NCBI GenBank assembly: GCA_019162915.1
Contig: JAFLKZ010000006.1
Coordinates: forward strand, 1,107-6,156
Direction of reading: 5' to 3'
DNA: 5,050 bases
Source of the DNA: Campylobacteraceae bacterium
GTDB lineage: Bacteria; Campylobacterota; Campylobacteria; Campylobacterales; Sulfurospirillaceae
The translations under genes and the position numbers were made by a program. Below, piece after piece: positions 1 to 5,050 of this stretch (the first letter of the stretch is position 1; every line of letters begins with the position of its first letter). The notes under the pieces were generated by a model. The model was not told where the DNA came from, made no database searches, and worked only from the letters and a program-made list of their open reading frames with translations.

Positions 1-282
1 GAGTTGTCTATCAAAAAAGACAACTATGCGCAAGGATATTTTTTTCTAGGCAAAATATATCTTTATGGTGAAGGAGTAGAAGCAAATCCATCACTTGCGA
101 TTCCTTATTTAGAACAATCTGTTATGAGAGGAAACATAAAAGCAAAATGCTACTTAGCTGAAGCTTACATCAAAAACAACATCAAGCATGATGAAGCACT
201 TATCCTTCTCAATCAAGGCGCAAAAGAAACTTCTACATGTAAAGAAATTGCTATTACATACAATATATCAATAAATAGTTAA
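1..282 (+). CDS. Sel1-like repeat protein, 3' part only (5' end outside the window)
   Basis: This is the C-terminal 93 codons of a Sel1/TPR-like helical repeat protein. The frame is already open at base 1. A TTG at 4 could be read as a start, but no ribosome binding site can be seen before it and the repeat is already under way, so truncation by the window edge is more likely. One Sel1-type unit is clear: an AQGYFFLGKIYLYGEGV helix-turn segment followed by A-x-x-YLEQSVMRGN, matching the family pattern A-LG-Y-G-G-V then A-AA-G. A second, more divergent unit follows (KAKCYLAEAYIK, then DEALILLNQGAKE). Sel1 repeats are alpha-solenoid scaffolds for protein-protein contacts; no enzymatic function is implied. 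The stop lies 13 nt before the hybrid kinase start, so cotranscription is likely. A role as an accessory partner of the kinase is conceivable but is inference only. The number of repeats and any signal peptide are unknown because the N-terminus is missing. Confidence 0.8.
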   Translation, partial: ELSIKKDNYAQGYFFLGKIYLYGEGVEANPSLAIPYLEQSVMRGNIKAKCYLAEAYIKNNIKHDEALILLNQGAKETSTCKEIAITYNISINS

Positions 283-283
283 T

Positions 284-288
284 AAGGA
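284..288 (+). promoter_or_regulatory. Ribosome binding site of the hybrid kinase gene
   Basis: AAGGA lies 7 nt before the ATG at 296 and only 1 nt after the stop codon of the Sel1-repeat gene. It fixes the kinase start and leaves little room for a separate promoter in the 13-nt gap, which supports translation from a shared transcript. Confidence 0.75.
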
Positions 289-295
289 AAAAACC

Positions 296-3200
296 ATGAA
301 ATTAACAACACAACATACGCTAAGACTTATTAGTCAATATCCTCTTATTATTTTATTTATTTTTTCGAGTTATTTTCTCTTCTTATCTTATACACAATTC
401 GACTCAACACTTACGCTCAAAAACAAAATTGAAAGTACTAAAGTTCTAAGTACACTATCTATAGAGCTTGCTAAAGAAAGAGGTTTGAGTGCTTCTTACC
501 ACTCAAGTCAAGGCAGTATTGCTAAAGAAGCCTTACAAGAACAAAGACTCAACGTTAATAAATCTATGAAAGAATTTCATGATTATTTTCAAACACATGA
601 AATAACACCTCATATTAAAATGGTTATGACCTATCTCACTAAAATTATAGAAGTAAGACAGAGCATTGATAATTTTTCTATTGAATTTAACAAAATGTTT
701 TTTGAATTTTACAGCCAAATAAATGCTAATATCCTAAAAGAATTAGAAACTGTCGGCACTATTAATACTAACTCAAAAATTGCCAACCTTACTTACTCAC
801 TCGTTTCAGTCTATAAAAATATTGAATATTTAGGACAAGAGAGGGGTTTTATCTCCAAAATACTGAGTCAATACATCCCCTTTACCGAAAATGACTTGCA
901 TATTTGGATTAATATATTTGGGTCGGCTAATATCTTCAATTATAATTCAATCAATGATTCCATTACTAAATCACAAATAGAAAATCTTTATAAATCTCCA
1001 GCTAATATGAAACTTGAAGAGGAAATTATCAAGTCAAAAGCAGAACTTATTTTTGCTGCACAAAGTGGAGAATATCTTATTGACCCAACTTTATGGTTTG
1101 GTCTTTTAACTAAAAAAATTGAATTACTAGACAAATCCTCACAAATTATCAAAAACTCCCTTTTTGAAGAAGAAAAAATTTACGATAACCAAAATATTGG
1201 GCAGTTAATCGGAGCAGGTATTACATGGATTGTTTCTATCATTCTTATGTTTTTGGGTTTTACTCTTTCTAGTGATTTTAAGAAAAATGTCCAAGGCTTA
1301 GAAAATATTTTCCAGAGAGTTGAAGAATTGGCTGAAACCAAAGAAAAGGTAGACTTCAACACCGCAGAGGGAATGAATATAGCCTACGCCGTTATCGATA
1401 AAGCGATTGAAAATATCGCGAAAGAGAAAAAAAATGCAGAAGAGGCAAGTGCTGCTAAAAGTATTTTTCTTGCCAATATGTCGCATGAGATACGAACACC
1501 CCTAAATGGCATTATAGGGTTTACAGAGCTCCTGAAAAATGCTGATTTGGATGATGAAAATAAAGAATTTGTTGATGTGATTGAAAAAAGTTCTGAAAAT
1601 CTTTTGGCTATTATTAATAATATTTTAGACCTTTCAAAAGTAGAAAGCAATAAAATAGAAATTGATGAAATTCTCTTTTCACCAATCGATGAATTTGAAA
1701 ATGCCATTGAAGTTTATGGACCAAAAGCAGCAGAAAAAAATATACAATTATCTTTGTACATTGACCCGAGTCTTCACAATTATCTCAAGGGAGACGCTGT
1801 AAAAATAAAAGAGGTTCTCATCAACCTTATGAGTAATGCAGTCAAATTTACACCAAATAATGGTCAAGTCACTGTTGAAATCAAACGTTTAGAAAATGGC
1901 CCTTTAGATAAAGCACGGGTTATATTTAGTGTTCAAGACTCAGGAATAGGTATCAATAAAGATAAAATCGAGGGCATTTTTGATGCCTTTAACCAAGCGG
2001 ATTCAACGATTACAAGAAAGTTTGGAGGTACGGGACTTGGGCTTACGATATCTTCAAAATATATCGCATTGATGGGTGGCCGTTTAGATGTGGCAAGTGA
2101 AGAGGGAAAAGGCAGTCGATTCTACTTTATCCTTGATTTGATTGAATCCAATTCAAGTGGTGTAGATTATAAAGATCGTTTTACTGATTTTTCATGTGCT
2201 CTCTTTGCGCCACTTCATAACGAAAAAGCACATACTGAATTTATGTATGATTACTTTAATTATTTTGGAGCCAATGTAAAGTACTACAGTGATTTCTCGG
2301 GACTTAAAAATTTAATTTTTAAATCTCGAAGTAATATTATTGTTGCAGATTTCAGTAACCTCACCCAAGAAGAACTCGAAGAATATAAAAAAATAAAACT
2401 TCCTATTATTCTTATTCTTAAATCTTCTCAACAATCAAAATTTAATGAATACAATACTAAATATATAACACCCATCTATGAACCTGTTAATATCTCAAAG
2501 CTTGCAAGAGTACTCGAAGCAAAAAAAGAGTTTTTACCACAAAAAGAGATAAAAGCAGAAGTCAAGCCTCCGCTAAGAGCGACTTTTGGCAAAAAGTTTA
2601 AAGCAGAAGTATTGGTAGCAGAAGATAATGAAATTAACCAAAAACTCATCAAAAGAACGCTTGAAGATTTAGGTCTTAACATCACTATTGTACCTAATGG
2701 TTTACAAGCGGTCGAAAAACGTAAAACCTATAACTACGATATGATTTTTATGGATATCGCTATGCCAGTAATGGACGGCATTGAGGCAACCCATAAAATT
2801 TTAGAATTCGAAGAGAAAAACAGTATCCCGCATATCCCAATTGTCGCTATTACTGCAAATGCACTCAAGGGTGACCGAGAAAGATTTATGAAAGAAGGAT
2901 TAGATGAATACATCACTAAACCTATTAAAAAAGATAGCATTATTAGTATATTGAATATCTTTATGCCAGACAAAATAGATTTTACAGAGAATGAGCAAAA
3001 ATCACACAAAATGCAAGTGCCACATGAAGCAATCAGTAGTGAACAACCTGAGGAACACTTTGTTTCACGCAAAGAGACTTTAGAAAACGAACTGATGGAA
3101 GAAAATAAAACAGAGCTTTTTGAGATATCAGATATCTTAGTTTTCAAAAAAAGTCCTATTGAAACTAAGATTTTCACAAGTGTCCTTTCCAAAATGTTCA

Positions 3201-3484
3201 ATATGGTAGAGTCTGCATCATCGTATAGTGAATTTAAACAAAAAATACAAAATAAGCACTATAAAGTTATTTTATTTGATAAAGAAATAATCTTAGATGA
3301 CGTATCCTCTTTTTCAAGGTGGATTAAAGATATCATACTAAAACAGAATTTGGGAGATATCAACACTATTATGTTTATTGACCCAAAAGCAAGTCCAATG
3401 GAAAATAACTTACTTTTTGACGCGATACTCCCAAATCAAATTAGTAAAAAAGATTTAGAGCAATTGATTAGTAAGTTTATTTAA
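296..3484 (+). CDS. NIT-domain hybrid sensor histidine kinase with three receiver-like domains
   Basis: This is a 1062-residue inner-membrane hybrid sensor kinase. Membrane helices at about residues 12-33 and 303-324 enclose a periplasmic region of about 270 residues. That region resembles the NIT (nitrate/nitrite-sensing) family, with the paired signatures KERGLSASY (60-68) and QERGF (181-185). A degenerate HAMP-like or signalling-helix segment (about 325-385) leads into HisKA, with phosphoacceptor His397 in MSHEIRTPLNG. The HATPase domain has an N-box (E506, N510, N514), a G1 box DSGIG (548-552) and a G2 box GGTGLGL (577-583), so the kinase core looks active. Three receiver-like folds follow. 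The first (about 630-742) keeps D685, but its acidic pair is lost and the Lys position is E729. The second (about 769-890) is canonical, with E776/D777, D820, T853 and K875. The third (about 944-1062) keeps D995, but its acidic pair is K951/K952 and the Lys position is N1047. There is no HPt or DNA-binding domain. The ligand is inferred from the family and has not been shown. The next gene downstream is a CheY-like receiver, 12 nt away. Confidence 0.93.
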   Translation: MKLTTQHTLRLISQYPLIILFIFSSYFLFLSYTQFDSTLTLKNKIESTKVLSTLSIELAKERGLSASYHSSQGSIAKEALQEQRLNVNKSMKEFHDYFQTHEITPHIKMVMTYLTKIIEVRQSIDNFSIEFNKMFFEFYSQINANILKELETVGTINTNSKIANLTYSLVSVYKNIEYLGQERGFISKILSQYIPFTENDLHIWINIFGSANIFNYNSINDSITKSQIENLYKSPANMKLEEEIIKSKAELIFAAQSGEYLIDPTLWFGLLTKKIELLDKSSQIIKNSLFEEEKIYDNQNIGQLIGAGITWIVSIILMFLGFTLSSDFKKNVQGLENIFQRVEELAETKEKVDFNTAEGMNIAYAVIDKAIENIAKEKKNAEEASAAKSIFLANMSHEIRTPLNGIIGFTELLKNADLDDENKEFVDVIEKSSENLLAIINNILDLSKVESNKIEIDEILFSPIDEFENAIEVYGPKAAEKNIQLSLYIDPSLHNYLKGDAVKIKEVLINLMSNAVKFTPNNGQVTVEIKRLENGPLDKARVIFSVQDSGIGINKDKIEGIFDAFNQADSTITRKFGGTGLGLTISSKYIALMGGRLDVASEEGKGSRFYFILDLIESNSSGVDYKDRFTDFSCALFAPLHNEKAHTEFMYDYFNYFGANVKYYSDFSGLKNLIFKSRSNIIVADFSNLTQEELEEYKKIKLPIILILKSSQQSKFNEYNTKYITPIYEPVNISKLARVLEAKKEFLPQKEIKAEVKPPLRATFGKKFKAEVLVAEDNEINQKLIKRTLEDLGLNITIVPNGLQAVEKRKTYNYDMIFMDIAMPVMDGIEATHKILEFEEKNSIPHIPIVAITANALKGDRERFMKEGLDEYITKPIKKDSIISILNIFMPDKIDFTENEQKSHKMQVPHEAISSEQPEEHFVSRKETLENELMEENKTELFEISDILVFKKSPIETKIFTSVLSKMFNMVESASSYSEFKQKIQNKHYKVILFDKEIILDDVSSFSRWIKDIILKQNLGDINTIMFIDPKASPMENNLLFDAILPNQISKKDLEQLISKFI

Positions 3485-3489
3485 AAAGG
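3485..3489 (+). promoter_or_regulatory. Ribosome binding site of the CheY-like regulator
   Basis: AAAGG directly follows the stop codon of the hybrid kinase and sits 7 nt before the ATG at 3497. The compact arrangement suggests the regulator is translated from the kinase transcript. A second purine run (AAAGA, 3492-3496) abuts the ATG but is too close to act as the main site. Confidence 0.6.
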
Positions 3490-3496
3490 CTAAAGA

Positions 3497-3877
3497 ATGA
3501 AAAAAAAGTTAAAAATTCTAGCAATTGATGATGATTTTATCAATTTAAAATTAATTAGTTCAATGCTGAAAAAAAATATCTATATAGATTCTATTGTAGA
3601 AGCCACCAATGGCCTAGACGCGCTTAATTTACTCAAAAGCGAACTAGGCATCAATCTTATTCTATTGGACATTAAAATGCCCATTATGGACGGAATAGAA
3701 TTTTTAATAAACTTACAATCTATGGCTGAGTTTAATAAACTACCCGTTATTGTTTTAACGACTGATGAAACGAGAAAAAATGAAGCGTTTGAAAATGGTG
3801 CCTTTGATTTTTTAGTAAAGCCCATTCGAGATCAAGAGTTGAGTGCGAAAATAAAAAAAGTTATTGATCTTTTTTAG
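3497..3877 (+). CDS. Single-domain CheY-like response regulator
   Basis: This 126-residue protein consists only of a receiver domain and is cytoplasmic. All key residues are present: the acidic cluster D11-D13 for Mg2+ binding, phosphoacceptor D58 at the end of the LILLD strand, the following KMPIMDG loop, the switch Thr in VLTT (T88), and K108 in the VKP motif. About 125 residues is the normal length for CheY/Spo0F-type proteins, so no output domain has been lost. Such proteins act by binding a partner protein or as phosphate shuttles in phosphorelays. The gene starts 12 nt after the hybrid kinase stop, so the kinase is the likely phosphate source, directly or through an HPt protein encoded elsewhere; this is inferred from gene order. 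It is probably not the chemotaxis CheY itself, because no chemotaxis genes are adjacent, but a motility role cannot be excluded. It is the last gene of the + strand cluster before a convergent junction. Confidence 0.92.
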   Translation: MKKKLKILAIDDDFINLKLISSMLKKNIYIDSIVEATNGLDALNLLKSELGINLILLDIKMPIMDGIEFLINLQSMAEFNKLPVIVLTTDETRKNEAFENGAFDFLVKPIRDQELSAKIKKVIDLF

Positions 3878-3883
3878 TTTTAA

Positions 3884-3924
3884 AGAAGACTTCATCTCTA
3901 TCAAAAGTACAGAAGAAGTCTTCT
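3884..3924. terminator. Inverted repeat in the convergent gap, probable transcript-end hairpin
   Basis: AGAAGACTTC (3884-3893) pairs perfectly with GAAGTCTTCT (3915-3924) across a 21-nt loop. Outer TTTT (3878-3881) and AAAA (3925-3928) can extend the stem past a two-base bulge. It sits between the stop codon of the CheY-like gene and that of hisG, as expected for a shared bidirectional terminator. However, the sequence after the stem is A-rich on both strands rather than a clean T-run, so it does not match a strong intrinsic terminator. It may instead act as a 3'-end stabilising or processing hairpin. Confidence 0.5.
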
Positions 3925-3930
3925 AAAATA

Positions 3931-4545
3931 TTATTGGGTAATAGCAGTATTTATTTTATGATACAAAGATGTAATTTCATCTTTTTTTTCAATAAAACTA
4001 TTTTTATTTGAAATCAAATAAGCAGATGACTCCATAATCGTCTCCACCACTTTTAATCCATTTTGCTTCATCGTAGCTCCCGTCTCAACAACATCTACAA
4101 TCACATCTGAGAGACCGACAAGGGGTGCTAATTCAATAGATCCATAAAGCTTAATGATCTCTACAGCCATGGCTTTTTTAGAAAAATACTTTTGCGCGAT
4201 ATTGACCATTTTAGTTGCAACTTTTAATTCTGGCACCGTATAGTCAATCTCTTTGTCTGCTTGTATACCTACGCAAACTTTACATTTTCCAATACCTAAA
4301 TCTAATAGACGTAGTAAGTCTTCATCTTTCTCTTCTAAAACATCAAGACCTACAACACCAATATCTGCTGATTGGTGTAAAACATAGGCAGGAACATCTT
4401 GATTTCTTACTAATAAAAATCTAAATCCATGGGCCTCAAGAATGAGTTTTCTATCATCAAAATGAAATGAAGTATTAAAAATTTTTTCAAAAATGGCTAA
4501 AGTTTCTTCTGCTATTCTACCTTTTGGCAATGCAACTGTTAACAT
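3931..4545 (-). CDS. hisG: ATP phosphoribosyltransferase, short form (HisG catalytic subunit)
   Basis: HisG catalyses the first step of histidine biosynthesis in the cytoplasm, joining ATP and PRPP to give phosphoribosyl-ATP. At 204 residues this is the short form, without the C-terminal regulatory domain that brings long-form HisG to about 300 residues. Recognisable segments are the N-terminal VALPKGRIAEETL (4-16), the nucleotide-site region LLVRNQDVPAYV (44-55), SADIGVVGLDVL (59-70), and the PRPP-binding loop DVIVDVVETGATMKQNGL (147-164). The protein ends naturally in a helical tail. The ATG at 4545 is preceded by AAGGA at 5 nt spacing. Short HisG enzymes normally need HisZ, a HisRS-like regulatory subunit, for activity and histidine feedback; hisZ is not in this window and should be elsewhere. 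The gene sits 8 nt downstream of coaX and is probably cotranscribed with it, away from any other his gene visible here. Confidence 0.96.
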   Translation of the reverse strand: MLTVALPKGRIAEETLAIFEKIFNTSFHFDDRKLILEAHGFRFLLVRNQDVPAYVLHQSADIGVVGLDVLEEKDEDLLRLLDLGIGKCKVCVGIQADKEIDYTVPELKVATKMVNIAQKYFSKKAMAVEIIKLYGSIELAPLVGLSDVIVDVVETGATMKQNGLKVVETIMESSAYLISNKNSFIEKKDEITSLYHKINTAITQ

Positions 4546-4550
4546 TAATT

Positions 4551-4555
4551 TCCTT
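4551..4555 (-). promoter_or_regulatory. hisG ribosome binding site overlapping the coaX stop codon
   Basis: On the minus strand TAAGGA combines the coaX stop codon TAA (4556-4554) with the AAGGA Shine-Dalgarno (4555-4551) of hisG, 5 nt before its ATG. Ribosomes ending coaX would finish on top of the hisG initiation site, which fits translational coupling. It also fixes the hisG start. Confidence 0.7.
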
Positions 4556-5050
4556 ATTTCTCTAAATTTGAATTTGCTATAGTTTTAAGCATACCTCTAA
4601 AAATCAATGTTTTATCATAAATTGAATTTTTAAATTGCTTTGAAAAAAATGCACCATCGCCACCTGTAAAAAATATTTTTTTATCTTTACATGTAGCTTC
4701 TAATATCATAATAATTGGCTTAATGGTACCATAAGAGATCGCATCACTTGTTTTTTGAGGTAGAACATCCAGTGCAATACTTGGGTTAATAGCAACGTCA
4801 AGTCTTGGAGATATTGACTTATAGCATAGCTGATAAGCCATAATTCCAGGCAATATAAAGCCACCTAGATGAACTCCTCCAGACATGATGTCAACGGTTA
4901 TAGCACTACCTGCATCAACAATCATGCCATCGCTAATAGTACTACAAGAAGCAATTCTATCGATTCCCATACCTTGATAGATAGTATCAAACTCGAAATA
5001 TGGCTCTAAATCTATAAAATTATTTTTGTATTTAAGATAACGCATAATAT
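4554..5050 (-). CDS. coaX: Type III pantothenate kinase, 5' end outside the window
   Basis: CoaX phosphorylates pantothenate with ATP in the first committed step of coenzyme A synthesis. It belongs to the ASKHA fold and characteristically needs a monovalent cation and is not feedback-inhibited by CoA. Visible family motifs, numbered from the in-frame ATG at 5045, are QGMGIDRI (24-31, the usual GxDR segment), VDAGSAITVD (43-52, containing the conserved Asp-Ala-Gly), GGFILPGI (61-68), a TSDAISYGTI segment (99-108), and the FTGGDGAFF nucleotide-site loop (126-134). The N-terminal DxGNT phosphate-binding motif is absent. Family members run to about 210-260 residues against 163 here, and the frame stays open to the window edge, so the ATG at 5045 is very likely an internal Met. 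DAGSA replaces the more common DAGTA, a conservative change. The gene lies directly upstream of hisG with an 8-nt gap. Confidence 0.93.
   Translation of the reverse strand, partial: IMRYLKYKNNFIDLEPYFEFDTIYQGMGIDRIASCSTISDGMIVDAGSAITVDIMSGGVHLGGFILPGIMAYQLCYKSISPRLDVAINPSIALDVLPQKTSDAISYGTIKPIIMILEATCKDKKIFFTGGDGAFFSKQFKNSIYDKTLIFRGMLKTIANSNLEK

Noticed and set aside
4..282. Complete small Sel1 protein starting at the TTG at 4
   Set aside because: The frame continues to base 1, no upstream ribosome binding site is visible, and the repeat begins immediately, so a longer gene cut by the window is more likely.
1384..1707. 107-codon minus-strand open frame over the HisKA region
   Set aside because: It is antisense to the highly conserved phosphoacceptor segment, has no family resemblance, and has a composition typical of a shadow frame.
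2734..3201. 155-codon open frame on the minus strand inside the hybrid kinase
   Set aside because: It lies antisense to the second receiver and linker, is rich in Ser/Ile/Leu as expected for the complement of an A-rich gene, and shows no recognisable motif. It is a shadow of the real gene.
3500..3507. A8 run just after the start codon of the CheY-like gene, a possible phase-variation tract
   Set aside because: Equal runs occur inside other coding parts (A8 at 1427-1434 and 3569-3576, T8 at 3982-3989). In this AT-rich sequence they mostly encode Lys/Asn-rich stretches, and eight A residues is short for a phase-variable tract.
4215..4424. 69-codon plus-strand open frame antisense to hisG
   Set aside because: hisG is clearly recognisable on the other strand, and this frame has no ribosome binding site or protein-family features that I can recognise.
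4554..5045. Complete short CoaX starting at the ATG at 5045
   Set aside because: The family's N-terminal DxGNT motif is missing, the length is about 50 or more residues short, and the frame is open to the window edge. The gene is truncated by the window.

Overview
This is an AT-rich, gene-dense bacterial window. It most resembles Campylobacterota (epsilonproteobacteria such as the Sulfurimonas, Sulfuricurvum or Arcobacter groups). That placement rests on the low GC content, A-rich reading frames, AAGGA-type ribosome binding sites, and a coaX-hisG pair with a short-form HisG. It is an inference from gene content, and the genus cannot be fixed from the window alone.

Left part, + strand (1-3877): three tightly packed genes form a probable signalling operon. 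They are the 3' end of a Sel1-repeat protein, a 1062-residue membrane hybrid histidine kinase, and a 126-residue stand-alone CheY-like receiver. The gaps between them are 13 and 12 nt. The kinase has a periplasmic NIT (nitrate/nitrite-sensing type) domain between two membrane helices, an intact HisKA/HATPase core, and three receiver-like folds at the C-terminus. Only the middle receiver keeps all phosphorylation residues; the two flanking it look degenerate. The likely flow is periplasmic signal, then autophosphorylation at His397, then Asp820 of the middle receiver. Onward transfer, possibly to the CheY-like protein, would need an HPt domain, and none is encoded here.

Middle (3878-3930): a 53-nt convergent gap is largely filled by a 10-bp inverted repeat with a 21-nt loop. 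It lies between the stop codons of the two converging gene sets and is probably a transcript-end hairpin, although no proper U-tract follows it on either strand.

Right part, - strand (3931-5050): hisG (ATP phosphoribosyltransferase, short form) is preceded by coaX (type III pantothenate kinase), whose 5' end lies beyond the window. The coaX stop codon overlaps the hisG ribosome binding site, so the two are probably cotranscribed. These are housekeeping genes (histidine and coenzyme A biosynthesis) with no evident link to the signalling genes. There is no mobile element, CRISPR array, RNA gene or gene-free stretch over 300 bases. The most notable content is the architecture of the hybrid kinase; I see no clearly undescribed system.
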